Shown: in pieces, positions 1 through 12,500 of the stretch | Layout of the letters: every line of letters starts with the position of its first letter | Position numbering within the stretch: position 1 is the stretch's first letter | Assembly: GCA_037892935.1 (NCBI GenBank) | Contig: JAYXKI010000016.1 | Location: 248,001-312,000 of the forward strand | Source of the DNA: Phlebopus portentosus | Taxonomy: Eukaryota; Basidiomycota; Agaricomycetes; Boletales; Boletinellaceae | Length of the DNA stretch: 64,000 nucleotides | Direction: 5' to 3' | Notes under the pieces: generated by a model | Told to the model about the DNA's origin: nothing | The model's input: only the letters and a program-made list of their open reading frames with translations | The model's database searches: none | Program-made: the position numbers and the translations under genes

Positions 1-900
1 GTTTGGATAGATAGTCCTGGCGTGAACGCTCGCGAAGAGATGGGAGTGCAGCAACGCGAGCGAGAGTGTCATCTGCTAGTTGTCTGCGTTTTACAGCCTC
101 TGCTGCCGCTCCCTTCGTTGACGATCGATCCTCGATGACTTTCTTTGTCTTGTCCTTGTCGCGATCTCGCATTCGTTCGGCGAACGCATCCCGCTCCTCA
201 AGGTCTCGTAAACGTTCGCGTTCCTTCCGTTCTGCTTCTTGCTCTGGAGTCTCCATCACTTCTTCTTCGGGTGGCTGACCCTCTCCTCTTTGAGGCTCGT
301 CCATTTCACCCTTCAGTCTCTTTCGAGCGATTTCTCCTTCTTCGTCACTTTCCCAGTCACGTCCATCTGTCTCTCGTTTCCTCACATGTCGCTCCTTCTT
401 CTCTTTTTCTTTTGAGCGAGATTCCTTGCTATTGGATTTGCTCTTGTCCTTCCGGGAGATTGCAATACCGGCGTCGACGCCATCATCGTCTTCGATGAAC
501 GAGTATTTCTGTGCTCTAAGCGCCTTAGCTTCTTTCTCTGCTTGTTTGCGAGCAGCGTCGGATGAGCTCTTGTGTTTGCTCTTTCGGGGAACACGAGAAT
601 AGACCTCGCTTACGAATACGTGCGCGTCTGGTGTATTTGGCAGCCCGTATGCGTGGAGAGAAGAGAAGAGCGATTGCGCAGACTTCGCAGATGACGCTGG
701 GTTGAGAGCCGCATTAGCAAAGATTCCATGCCCTTCGGTGAGCAACGAGACGTACCTGATGCTATAACATAGTCCACGATAGTTTTGTCCGATAGACCGA
801 AAATCTGTCGAGAGTTCTCAGAACTAAACCGTACAATGAGAGGCCAAGTATTACTCACTCGGAGAGCATTGTCGCTTATGTATCGTTCAAGGTCTGCCAT
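1..900 (-). CDS. PRP2: Pre-mRNA-splicing DEAH-box helicase PRP2/DHX16, N-terminal part
   Basis: This is the first part of a spliceosomal DEAH-box ATPase, which in yeast and human activates the spliceosome before the first transesterification step. Only the regulatory N-terminal region lies in the window; the helicase core would continue beyond position 1. The start is the ATG at 900 (MADLERYISDNALR), followed by two short introns (about 54 and 59 nt) flanking a small exon reading IFGLSDKTIVDYVIAS. The next exon is open to the window edge. It is rich in Lys, Arg and Glu and contains the stretch DLEERDAFAERMRDRDKDK, which closely matches the DHX16 family. The gene is divergent from MAK16, sharing a 225-bp spacer. 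The identity rests on the N-terminal signature, because the DEAH motifs are outside the window; other splicing helicases are less likely. Confidence 0.88.
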
Positions 901-1125
901 AAGCCACACAATAAGCAGCCATACGTTTCACTGAATATTGTGTCCACTGAGTCGACGAGTCTAGGTAGAATGCCGCCAAGGAGGTTGATGCAATCAGAAC
1001 TGGTGAAAGTCGAAGTCGACTCTCTGAAGATATTGGTGATCGGCTCGCCGATCTCCAAAATAGTAGCGACCCTTCAGTTACAAAGTTCTTTCTTCAAATT
1101 CTTGACCTTCCCTGCTCCCCAAAAA
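901..1125. promoter_or_regulatory. Shared divergent promoter region, PRP2 / MAK16
   Basis: This 225-bp spacer separates two divergently read genes, a splicing helicase and a ribosome-biogenesis factor, and must hold both promoters and 5' leaders. Short open frames cross it on both strands (for example 940-1209 on the plus strand), but none has family similarity. I see no clear TATA box. Confidence 0.5.
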
Positions 1126-2357
1126 ATGCAGAGCGACGATGTGATCTGGTCGGTTATAAACACACAGTTTTGTTCTTACAAAGTCAAGTGCGCACCATTT
1201 ACCTCTTAAGAAAGCTTTGAACAGCTTCTCAGCTTACGCTTTGTAGGACCAACGCACAGAACTTTTGCAGAAACGAGTATAATGTCACTGGTTTCTGCAA
1301 TAGACAGTCGTGTCCTCTTGCTAATTCGCGATATGCTACGGTACGCGAGAAAGAGGGTCAGTGGCTATCCATATATTGGAAATTGAGCTCTGACTGGATG
1401 TCTTCCATTAGGTGTTCTGTATCTATACATGAAGACGATAGAACGCGCGCATAGTCCGAAACACATGTGGGAGCGGATAAAGCTGTCGAACAACTATACT
1501 ATGGCTTTACAGCAGGTACATGCACCAGTCTCAAGTCCCCAGTGACGATTGCTGAACTTATTTCATGACAGATTGACAAAGAGCTAATCTACTGGCCAAA
1601 TTTCTTAATCCACAAATGCAAGCAACGAGTGACGAAGATTACTCAATATCTCATCAAAATGCGGAGGATGAAATTGCGACAACAGTGCGTTATGTATCTT
1701 TCATCGTCAGAATGTCAAATATTAATTGTAACTTCTCAGGACGAAACTCGTCGGCGTCAAAAAGAAACTTGAGCGACGGGAGGCCACGAGGGAACGTAAA
1801 GCTCTTTCCGCAGCGCATCTCGAGCGTTCGATAGAAAAGGAACTTCTTGAGAGACTAAAATCAAAAGCATACGGTGATGCACCGTTGAACGTGAACGAAC
1901 AAGTTTGGCAGGCGGTTCTTGACCAATCACGAGGGAAGGCGGACAAGGAAGCTATTGGTGTTGAAGGACTGGAGGACATGCAGGACGACGAGACGGAGGA
2001 AGAGTATGAGGAAGAGGAAGAACTTGAAGAAGATACGGAGGATGAGGAGGAGTGGAACGATGAAAGGGAATTTGTGAGTGATTTGAGTGGGGAGGAGAGT
2101 GAAGATGACTTGGAAGATTTGGAGGAAGTATCTGAAGAGGACGAAGAAGAGGAAGAGACGCCGGGGATGAAAGGCAAGCGAAAAGCTCCCAAACCTCCGA
2201 AGGTTATGAAGAGACCAGAGAAGAAACCAAAACGTGAGCCAAATAATCCGACTACTTTTCTTGACACCAACTCTGAATCTTTCCAGGTGGTCCACGCGTG
2301 GAAGTCGAGTACGAACAGGAATATGTTCCTGCCGCGAGAGAGGCGATTGCACATTGA
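1126..2357 (+). CDS. MAK16: Ribosome biogenesis protein MAK16
   Basis: MAK16 is a nucleolar factor needed for maturation of the 60S ribosomal subunit (27S pre-rRNA processing). The start is ATG 1126 ([19 protein letters not shown]). Five introns of 53-59 nt (about 1188-1246, 1357-1411, 1516-1571, 1685-1739, 2234-2286) splice to a protein of about 317 aa. The conserved core is clear: [20 protein letters not shown], then a Tyr-Leu-Tyr-Met-Lys block and [16 protein letters not shown], a cysteine-containing Ribosomal-L28e-like fold. The second half contains [15 protein letters not shown] followed by a long Asp/Glu tract and a basic tail ending AAREAIAH. Acidic and basic tails are normal for this family. 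It runs tail-to-tail with guanylate kinase, 97 bp away. Confidence 0.96.
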
Positions 2358-2454
2358 CCTATTACATGACTTTTCTCGCTACGATAAACATTTGTCTGGC
2401 CTTCATCATTGCTCAATGGATTATAATACCTGCGCGCTTGTGATGAACTACGGA

Positions 2455-3193
2455 CTATACAGTCAAGTTTTCATCGGTTAACAAGGGAGGCAGGACATCT
2501 GATTCAACATCCTCTCCCAGGGCTACCTTTCTGAGCTTCTCATATGCCCGATCTAAATCGTCGTTGACGACGACAATGTCATGAGCTCCCGTCTTTGCAT
2601 ACTCAATCTCTGCAATGGCTGTTCGTAAACGCTTTTGTATGGCTTCTTCGCTGTCTGTACCTCTTCCGCGTAGTCGTGCTTTGAGAGTCTCCGTATCTGG
2701 AGGTGATACGAAGAGATAGACGGCGTCGAGGTCTGTGTTCTTGACTTGTCGGACGCCCTGAGATTAGATCAGATCAGTTGGCAACCGGTAGATACGTGTG
2801 TCCGAATATGCGCACTTTAGACTCGATGTCGAGAATACACCTCCGACCTTGGTCATGAACATTCTTGACGGCAAGCTTGCTCGTTCCGTAGTAGTTCCCA
2901 GCGAACTCGGCGGTCTCGATGAACCCGTTCTCGCCCCGAAGCTTGAGGAACGCCTCTTTGTCCACGAAGTGATACGCCTTGCCATCTTCCTCGCCTATGC
3001 GTGGCTGTCGCGTCGTGTCTACGCGACGCAGTCAGACTCGAAGATCGATAGGCTTTTCCAGGAGGCGTAGAGACCTACGGGAAACACTGAACCCGAATTT
3101 GTCAGGGTACTCTCGGAAGAGACGGTTGAGGAGAGTGCTCTTCCCCGTCCCACTCGGGCCAGAGATGACAAGCGGGCGGGCGAAAGACGCCAT
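2455..3193 (-). CDS. GUK1: Guanylate kinase
   Basis: Guanylate kinase phosphorylates GMP or dGMP to the diphosphate with ATP, an essential step of cytosolic purine nucleotide supply. Translation from ATG 3193 gives [20 protein letters not shown], with the P-loop at residues 11-18. The first intron falls after FGFSVS and the frame resumes as [18 protein letters not shown], the GMP-binding region. A second intron falls after CILDIE, resuming [16 protein letters not shown]. The spliced product is about 200 aa, the normal size for a single-domain eukaryotic enzyme. The last residues are DENLTV before the stop at 2455. It is divergent from the ZNG1-like gene and convergent with MAK16. Confidence 0.95.
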
Positions 3194-3670
3194 CTGGCGG
3201 GTGCAAAGGGTGCGGAATAAGGAAGAATAATGAGAGATAATCTTGATTGTTACTGTTCTGGACAAGAATCGAGAATTGTTATTGAGAAGACATGGTCGTA
3301 ACCACTGGCACTGCAAAAGGGCCGCCGCGGAGAAAGAACACTGGGTCGCTCGCTTTCGTTCGAGACGTCTACCGCTCGACAAAATACCTACATTACAATG
3401 AATTTGATACACTCATGTCAGGTAATGCCTTTTCAACGCCACGTAGTAATTGCTCAGCCTTGAAAGGTAGAGTACCAAATTTAAAAAATTTGTAAATAAA
3501 TCAGACTGGTGCAACCATCACGCACGTGCGTTGAGGAAGCTCACACGTGATCTACTTTGAAAATACATAATATGTAAACATAATGTACCTTTCTCGGATT
3601 CATACCAACACGAAGGATCATCTGAGCGTTCGAAATAACGGTCAAACTCGGTCGGATGCGAAATACAGCG
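3194..3670. promoter_or_regulatory. Divergent promoter GUK1 / ZNG1 with two CACGTG boxes
   Basis: This 477-bp gene-free spacer lies between two divergent start codons. It holds two CACGTG hexamers, at 3523-3528 and 3544-3549, exactly 21 bp apart. The first is centred in a perfect 10-bp palindrome (CGCACGTGCG, 3521-3530). CACGTG is the core site of bHLH regulators such as Cbf1. Whether either box is used is inference. No coding frame in the spacer looks conserved. Confidence 0.45.
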
Positions 3671-5284
3671 ATGTCTGATGAGGAGGATATACCGTAAGGT
3701 TGCGCTGCTATCAGGTTTTGGTGCTTAATTTGACGAAACTTTACACAGAACTCTCATCGATCATTCCAATGAGTGCGCAACTCATTTGTATTCCTTAGAG
3801 TTGGACTGACACGCGGGTGTATTGATTAGTCTGCCAAAGGAGATTGCTCCGGACAAACGAGCCGATGGACGTGTCCCATGCACTCTCATTTCCGGCTTCC
3901 TTGGGGCTGGTAAAAGCACATTGCTGAAGTGAGCAGATAGGAACTCTTGAAATTGTCGAGCCTTACTAAGCAAAGCATAGGCGCATCTTAACTGAGAGGC
4001 ATGGTTATCGAATAGCTGTCATTATGAACGAGTTCGGCGATACAGCTGTGTGTATTTCTTGTTATTTTCAAAAGTTGTCTCTAACACTTCTCAAAGGATA
4101 TAGAAGGTGTGCTGCCCGCTTATATTCGTTTACGTCGCAATTCGTCCACTGACCAACTTAAATAGCGAAGGCCATAAATGTCTCTGGAGGCCTAGACAAT
4201 CCGGAAGAGCTATCACAGGAGTTTCTCGAGCTCCCGAATGGCTGTCTATGTTGTAGTATCAAAGATACGGGAATTGCTGCCATCGAAAAACTTATGGAGA
4301 AGAAAGGGACATTCGACTATATTCTACTCGAAACGACTGGATTGGCTGATCCAGGTAAGCACAGCTTCCGATCTTGCGGTCTGATGGGCAAAGCGCATAC
4401 TAGTATTACAGGCCCGGTCGCCGCAATGTTCTGGCAAAATGAGGAATACGCGTCAGACCTCGGCAAGGACATATATTTGGATGGCGTAGTATGCGTGGTG
4501 GACGCCATCTTTGGAGAACAAGTGGGGACTCATGTTTATGCTATCATGAAGACAGGTTTTGATTTTGTGCGCCCTTAGCAAATGGACGAGGATCAAGCAG
4601 ACGCCGAGGAAGGGATTAGTCTTCGGTGAGTTCGAAATGCATGGTCACGGTTTTTGTGGCTTAATTTTTAACAGACAGATTGCGGCCGCGGATGCCATTC
4701 TCTTGAACAAAACAGACGCTGCTGCAAATGACGTTATTCATCGACTAGAAACAAGAATACGAATGGTCAATCCTACAGCGTCTCTGCATCGAACAGTCAT
4801 GGCGCAGATAGACTTGAAATATGTTATAGGACTCGATGCATACTCAGCAAAGCCACTTCTTTTATCGGTTATCGACGGGGAGGCGGAGAATCATGTTCAC
4901 GATGAAAACTGCAACCACGACCATGATCGAATAAGAATCCGTCATGATGGAATAACAAGTATACAGGTCAAGTGCCGCCGATTATCTGCTGCCCAAGTTG
5001 AGCGATTAGATGAGTGGATTCGCTCTGTCCTTTGGGAAGGACTGCTTCCTCTTGTTTCAACCAACTCGATCGACAACCATAAGGTTGAAGTACTTCGTTG
5101 CAAAGGATCTTTTTCGACGGATGATGGAGAGCAATATGTATTGCAAGGTGTCAGGAGCATGTACGAGATGACACTGGTTGATGGAAAGTCGGAATTGGGG
5201 GTGCCGGAGCTAGGGAAGCTGGTTTTTATTGGTAAGGGATTAGGCGAGACTGCAAAGGAGAGTCTATTACAGGCCATTAGCTAG
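3671..5284 (+). CDS. ZNG1: CobW/COG0523 zinc-regulated GTPase metallochaperone (ZNG1-like)
   Basis: ZNG1 proteins are GTPases that deliver zinc to client enzymes such as methionine aminopeptidase 1. The gene has many short introns; the frame begins MSDEEDIP at 3671 and passes through a tiny exon (TLIDHSN) to [17 protein letters not shown]. Motifs in order are Walker [17 protein letters not shown], the metal site GCLCCSIKD (CxCC), [12 protein letters not shown], and the G4 motif NKTD. A His/Cys/Asp-rich segment ([12 protein letters not shown], near 4893-4925) is typical of COG0523 proteins and probably binds metal. The protein is about 390 aa, ending LLQAIS. The N-terminal CPELVPxx docking peptide described for animal ZNG1 is not evident. 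EFL1 follows 163 bp downstream on the same strand. Confidence 0.92.
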
Positions 5285-5447
5285 TAAATTTGTGTAATGT
5301 TATTTCTTGTGAGTAAGAGCCAAAGAAGGATATGACTGTATGCGTCGATCCTCGCGTCGATCGTCTCGGGACCGTCAAACAAAATATTCTGTTGACCAAT
5401 ATCACTGACTGAGCCAGATAGTTCCTCCGTCTGTGCAATCGTGCGGC

Positions 5448-8400
5448 ATGTCAACATCTGCAGCTGAAGATGTCCGCGTCATCACTACCATCGGTCATGT
5501 CGACCATGGCAAGACAACCTTTGTCGACTACCTACTAGCAGCGAACAATATAATCTCGTCCAGAATGGCGGGAAAGATCAGATACATGGATAGTCGAGAG
5601 GACGAGCAGGAACGAGGGATCACGATGGAGAGTAGTGCCGTGTCGTTGAGATTTCGTGCTGCGGAGAAGACTCCGGACGGTGGTAAGAATTTCTTTTGAC
5701 GAAGATTAGTGTGACCCAAGGGCTAATTGCACCAGGAAGCGTTCAGAAGACTTATGTAGTCAACTTGATTGATACACCTGGGCATGTCGATTTCTCGGGA
5801 GAGGTCTCATCTGCTTCGAGATTGTGTGATGGCGCGCTTCTCTTGGTAGACGTTGTTGAAGGCGTATGTACGCAGGTACGTGACTCAGTTTATGGGTGGA
5901 AAGTACGTGGTTAACCCAGCTGCAGACGATAGCCGTACTGCGACAAGCGTGGCTAGATCGTGTTAGACCAATACTTGTTCTGAACAAATGTGATCGCTTG
6001 ATCACGGAGCTGAAGTTATCGCCAGTGGAAGCATATCACCACCTCAACCAAGTCGTGGAACAGGTGAATGCGGTCATGGGTTCTTTCTACGCAGGCGAAC
6101 GCATGGAAGACGACTTACGCTGGCGTGAAGAGCGGGAGAAGCGTTTAGCAGAGAGGAAAGCCAACCAAGCGAACACCGCTGACGCTGCTTCTGAAGGGAA
6201 TGTTGAAAATGCGGATTCGGTTGACGCGGAATTCCAGGAGAAGGACGATGAGGACTTGTATTTCGCGCCTGAACGAGGTAATGTTGTGTTTGCTTCTGCG
6301 ATCGACGGATGGGGATTCCGCGTTAGCAAGTTCGCCCAACTGTATGCCGCAAAATTGGGAATCAAGGAAGCGAACCTCAGAAGAGTGCTCTGGGGCGACT
6401 ATTACCTAGACCCGAAGTCTAAGAGGGTGATTGGATATAAGCACCTAAAAGGAAGAGCATTGAAGCCACTTTTTGTTCAGTTCGTCCTGGACAATATTTG
6501 GGCTGTCTATGATAGCGTGGTCATCAATCCGTACGTTACATCTTGCATTCTTATTTACATTACTGATTTCTCAATACACACTAGGAATCCTGACAAAGTA
6601 TCCAAAATTGTCTCTACTTTAAATCTCAAAATCCCACCTCGAGATCTGAAATCGAAGGACACAAGAAACCTTCTCTCCTTGATCTTCGGGCAATGGCTTT
6701 CGCTTTCAACATGCACCATCCAAGCTGTCATCGACGTGATTCCAGCGCCGTCAATAGCCCAAGCAACTCGCATGCCAAAAATGCTTTATCCAGACTTGCA
6801 TCAACCGACTTTAGAGCCGAAGAATAAGCTTGAACGAGATTTATTCTCGTGCGATTCGAGTGAGGGAGCATTTATAGTTGCGTACGTCAGCAAAATGTTT
6901 GCGGTACAGGCCAAGGACCTTCCAGAGAATAAGGGGAAGCCACTTACTGCGGAGCAGATGCGCAAGAGGAGGAGGGAGCTCAGGCAGAGCAAAGAGACAG
7001 CGGAAGAAACTTTCCTGAATGGGACTGGAGAGAAGGATCAGCCGCCACTGGATGGAGAAGTGACAGATTCATCAACGATTTCTGAAGTTCCTGAGGGCGA
7101 GAGTAACGTTCTTCTCGGTTTTGCGCGCCTCTATTCCGGACTTCTGCGCACTGGATCATCGATATACTGTGTATTGCCGAAGTACAGTGAGAGCCTGGGT
7201 CCTTCTCACCCACGAAATGCGAGTCACATAGTAAAGGCCAAAGTTTACGCACTTTATATCATGATGGGGAGGGACCTCGAGCCCGTAAATACTGTCAGGG
7301 CGGGTAACGTATTTGCGCTGCGAGGCTTGGAAGGGAAGGTCTGGAGACACGCTACACTGTGTGCTCCGAATGCAGAACGGCCTTGTGCTGAAGACCCGGC
7401 TGAGGATAGAGATCGCTTGATCAATTTGGGTGGAATCATTCGTCAAGTGAGAGATTAAATTATGCTTACACGAACGTTTGACTTATACAGTGTACAGACA
7501 GCTCCCATCGTCCGAGTCGCATTGGAACCAACTGAACCAGGCAAGTAATTACTATCATGAGTGTTCTTATTTAGTTCTGACCGTCTCTGAAGCAAATTTA
7601 CCAAAACTCATTGAGGGCCTCAAACTGCTCAGTCAAGCTGACCCTGCTGTCGAGACATTCCAGCAGCAAACAGGCGAACATGTAATCTTAACGGCAGGAG
7701 AGTTACATCTTGAGGTTCGTTTGTTGTTAAGCATCACTAGGGTTAGACATTGAGAGAGTTCTAGCGATGCCTGAAAGACCTTCGCGAACGATTCGCCAAG
7801 ATTGATATCCAGCCCTCAGCACCCATAGTGCCATTTAGAGAGACGGCAGTCAAAGCGTCCGACATGATGCTGTCGAAAAACCCGAATGCACCCCGTGGAA
7901 CTGTTCAAGGTGCTAGTGCACATTCAGTTATCAAGTTCAGGATCCGAGCTGCTCCACTTCCCCGACCAATCCTTGAGTTTATTCAAGACAATCTACTCGT
8001 TCTTCGGAGGATTTTGAAGGAAAGAAAATTGAAGGAGCAAGCCTCGTTGTCAGGAGATGGCATTTCTTCGCAACAGGAAGAGGAGGATAGTTTGATGGAA
8101 GGTGTTAGCCTCCAAGGAGACGTATTTCGAAAACCGACAGTCAGACCAGACGAGTTCTGGACGGGTCTTGAGACTGCATGTAGAAAAGTTGGCCCAGAAT
8201 GGCATAACGTCGCAGACAGGGTTTGGGCATTTGGGCCACAATCTGCTGGTAGCTGCGTGCTGATTGATGCAAGGAATGGAAATCCATTAAATTCGTGAGT
8301 TAGCTCTCGCTTCATCTTGTATTTTGAGTTGAGACTGGTAGCTGACAGTATGTGCGTATAGCCTTAGAAAACGGTTACGACGCGTACAAGCTGTAGAGCC

Positions 8401-9307
8401 GGTAGTAGGCAAAAGTCGATTGTTGCAAGACGCTGAGAGCAACCTAGAGACTGGATTCCAGATCGCAACATTTAGAGGGCCATTGTGCGCTGAGCCCGTC
8501 GAAGGCATGGCTTTCTTTGTGGAGAGCTTAGAAGTCGATACCGAGGCTAAGGATTATGAGAGCTGTAAGCGCATACTGAACCTTTGTGTTGTTTTGTCGG
8601 TTGGTTGAATTTCCTTTCGAATACCGGCAGCCCAAGTGATTGGATCGATGATCTCCGCCGTACAAGACGCGTGCCGCAATGGGTTATTAGACTGGAGCCC
8701 GAGACTGATGCTTGCCGTGTACACCTGTGATATACAAGCTTCCAGTGAGCACCTCCGGTCTGATCATGATGTACCGTTGATCGTTGCTGATTGAGTTCAT
8801 AGCCGACGTGCTAGGCAAAGTTTACGGGGTTGTAGCAAAGCGGCGCGGTCGGATTGTGTCTGAAGAAATGAAGGAAGGCACTACGTTCTTCAGCGTCCGA
8901 GCGCTTCTTCCTGTCGTAGAAAGTTTTGGGTTTGCGGACGGTGAGAATGCATCAGTATCGAAGCATGTCCCTGAATGACGACTGATGCAGGTTGCCTCCA
9001 GAGATACGAAAAAGAACATCAGGAGCGGCGAGTCCTCAACTCGTTTTTAGCGGGTGAGCAAATATTTCGAGCTCAGCAAGCTCTTGAGCGGTTTGGCTTA
9101 TCTCTTGTAATTGTCAGGTATGAGATGTTGGACCAGGATCCATTCTGGGTGCCAACAACGGAAGAGGAGCTGGAAGACCTAGGAGAAAAGGCCGACCGAG
9201 AAAATATAGCAAAGATGTACATGGACCGGGTAAGGAAGCGGAAGGGACTGTTCGTGGATAGAAAGATAGTAGAGTTCGCCGAGAAGCAACGCACACTGAA
9301 GAGGTGA
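5448..9307 (+). CDS. EFL1: Ribosome assembly GTPase EFL1 (RIA1), EF-2-like
   Basis: EFL1 is a cytoplasmic EF-2-like GTPase that, with SBDS/Sdo1, releases the anti-association factor eIF6/Tif6 from late 60S subunits. I chose ATG 5448 ([19 protein letters not shown]) because the longer reading begins with GTG. GTPase motifs are GHVDHGKTT (G1), ERGITMESS (switch I), DTPGHVDF (G3) and NKCD (G4). The large insertion after the G domain (charged, rich in Glu, about 6100-6280) is an EFL1 hallmark absent from EF-2. Later blocks include [12 protein letters not shown], the domain IV region with [13 protein letters not shown], and [17 protein letters not shown]. The gene has about ten short introns and codes for roughly 1,050 aa, ending EKQRTLKR. 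The frame stays intact throughout. AATAAA-like signals follow the stop near 9330. Confidence 0.95.
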
Positions 9308-9554
9308 AAGTTCAGTACTTGTACTTGTAATAAATGAGATAATAAAATATTGTAATACAGTAGTAATAATATAATAAAATGAAAGTGGCGTACTGGCTAT
9401 TTTTTTTCCCACGTGTTCTCTTCTCCTGACTGAGTCCTCGTCGCTAACTCGTCTCACCGCTTCTTTCTCGCATCCTCGACACCAACTCGGGCGCCGGCAG
9501 GCACAACAGACACGGGCACTGTGCACGGGCTACCCATCTCGAATTTATTTTATC
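9308..9554. other. EFL1 3' end and CDC25 promoter
   Basis: The first 70 bp are AT-rich with AATAAA-type polyadenylation signals near 9330 and 9343. A T-tract leads into a CACGTG box (9410-9415). The rest is C-rich leader before ATG 9555. No gene is supported here. Confidence 0.45.
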
Positions 9555-12500
9555 ATGTCGAGTGCGGCGACAGCGACAATGTACAACGCCGGTGACCGCA
9601 CACTAGCAAATAACACTCATGAAGATGATACTCAGACTCAAGCCGGAGACGACCAGATGCTCCCGACGTTTTATTGTCGTGCTCTTTACGACTACCAGGC
9701 GACTGACAGCTCGTCGTTATCCTTCTATCGTGGCGACATTATCGAGGTCTTGACGCAGCTTGAGTCGGGGTGGTGGGATGGTCTGCTTGGCGAGGAGCGA
9801 GGCTGGTTCCCCTCAAATTATGTACAACCGATATCGGACGCGGAAGCGGAGGCAGAGCTTGGTCTCCAACTGCGTCCTACTGAGGTCCACGACTCTGCGA
9901 TCGACGTAAGCCAGCAGGTGCGCGGCGCTATTGGTGCCGACCGAGATCGCGACTGGTTGCAGGAAGAAATGGAATACTCGCGCGCGAGACATGGCTACCA
10001 AGGTGTCGACCGCGGCGCAATGAGCTCACAAAGTGCATCAAATCATGACTTTTGGCTGCCTGAAGTCGACCCCACCGGGCAGGTACGTGTACCTGGTTGT
10101 GCATATTGCCATGTTGCTAAGACGCAAGAACAGATATACTATGTGAACACTCAGACTGGTGAACGGTCTCGAGACCTGCCCGTTGATATCAGCTCAGACG
10201 CTCACGACGACCCAAGAGAGATGCTCACAGCCTCAAGGCTTGCGTCCCACGACTCGAGTTGATTTACAGGTTTCACATTTACCAAGACGTGCAAATGGTT
10301 CCGCTGGTGGCGGCCAGTCTGGTCCTTATCGTGCTGGTTTCGGTCTCGCTAAACGAAGCGGCACTCCCGAACCTTGGACAAAGCGACTTGCAGACGATGG
10401 CCTGACTTATTACTATTTTAATAAGATTACTGGTCAGATTCAGTGGACAAGGACCTATTCCTGAGAACGGAGGGACTGGTAATGCGTCCGGCACTGTTCC
10501 TCGCATTGATACCACCGCGACGGGTGTGCACCCAAATGACACGCACCAAAATGGCCGGTCGTATGTCCCAGGACCCTCCTCCACGATTTCGGGTTACGCC
10601 AGCACTAGTGAGACCATGTTTACGGAGGCTCGGTTACGTGCAGATTCAGTTACGAGCAATAATCAAAGCTCCAAGCGTGACAGTGTTTATTCAGACGATT
10701 CTGATGTCCATCCACGAGACACTGAAGCTCACGATCGACCAGTGCGGCCTGCGAATGGGCCCATAGGCCTCGACAGCAACCCTGGGCTAACACCTGCAGA
10801 ACGCTCTGCCCTTTTACTTCAAAGGACACTTGCGCCTCCCGAACCAGAATCCATTGACTCCCTTGCGGATGCGGTGCGAGATGCCATCATTGTAGTCATG
10901 GCTTCTGTAGACGATAATGGATTACCGAAAGGTGCTGATCATGATAAGGAAATTGAGCAGAACGTCGGTTCTGTTGTTGTTGTTGTGCGGAATTTACTTT
11001 ATGTCTCTTGCGCTTTGGCAGGGCCCTTGCCGAATGCTTTTGGAGAACGAGACGCTGGCGATCCGACTGCAACGGCTGTTGTCCAGCAACTGCAACAGCA
11101 GTTAAAAAGTTCTCAACGCAAGGTCACCGCCACGCTATCGAAGCTCGTGCTTTCTGCCCGTGCTGCTCGGTATAAGCGGGAAGCTGTTTCTTCGGAGATG
11201 ATGATACGTGTCGAGCAAGACGCCGCGGACTTACAGCGTGCTGTCGACAATTTCGTTACAGAAGCGAAGAAGCAATACTCGCGGAATGTTATTAAGCAAT
11301 TACAACAACGTATCGGCAGAAAGCGTCTTCGAGGCGTATTTGATCTTCAGCACATTGGTCTTGGTCTTCCAGGTGCCGGTGTTTCTGGGTCATGGAAAGG
11401 TTTCGGATTTATTAATGTGGATGAGGGACTTGGCTTGCCAAAGCGATCATTAAATGATGATACTGTCTCTGAGGCAAAGACGTTGCAGGAGAGCGTGGAT
11501 AGCAAATTAACAAACCTTGTTGACATGCTGCAAGATTCGGACACTACAAGCGGTCAGTTAGTCTGGTGACTTTTCATCGCATGCGATCTGAATTTATTAT
11601 AATAGACGACCTGATGGCTCATACTCAATCCCTTCTTGCTGACATTTGGGCTTTCCTTAATTTCATCATGGATGTAAACGTTTGTCAGGAGGTCGACGTG
11701 GGTGGTCTGCGTGGAGAACAGACGAACACGTCACATTCAGACGATCCTTACTTGCGGGCAGTCGCCGAAGCTCGATCACTGCTGAGGAAGTTCGAGGCGA
11801 TTACCCAAAGTGTATATGATGATGGCTCGGTGCTGTTCACGTTCACCCAGACAATCCCATCTAAATGGGCCACAACTGGCAAGGAAATGGATACCATTGA
11901 CAGGCAGTCCACCACCTCTAGCTTGTACGGTTCGGTACGAGTACTGAAATCCGAAACGACAATGTTGGTCGAAGTTTTGGAGAAACTTCTTGCGATCTCT
12001 CGAGAACAGATCGCATCAGAAGGGCGATTCAGAGAATCCATGGCGCTGCGAATCTCGCGTATGAGCATCATGGATGGGAATCGACGCCTATCGCATTTCT
12101 TCGGGCCCATGTCGGACACTGCAAATGAGGACGAGGACGTGGTGGACATGGATTTTGCTTTCCGGAAAGGCATTGCTAGACCAGTTATGACAGGATTGGA
12201 TGCACTCTCGTCGGAGATAGGGGAGACTGAAACTCGGGAAGAAACGCTGGCTGAAACCTTTGATCAAGTAAGCGGACATAAGAAGTCGCTGTCTTCGTCG
12301 AAGATTACGTCTGCGGATCAGGATCTTCCAGAGGAAGAGGATGTTGTTGAGAAGAGTGAGACTTATTATTTTGAATTGCTACAATTATTCTCACAATGCT
12401 TCAAGGGCCACCTCCCGGATCGAAGCTTGCGAAATTCTTTGGTGAAGACACGCCGGCAAGGATAATTGAGATTGCCAATGCTGATTCGAAGCCCTGGTAT

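Noticed and set aside
1722..2354. 210-codon Ser-rich frame on the minus strand
   Set aside because: It is the complement of the Asp/Glu repeat tract of MAK16; acidic codons read as Ser on the other strand.
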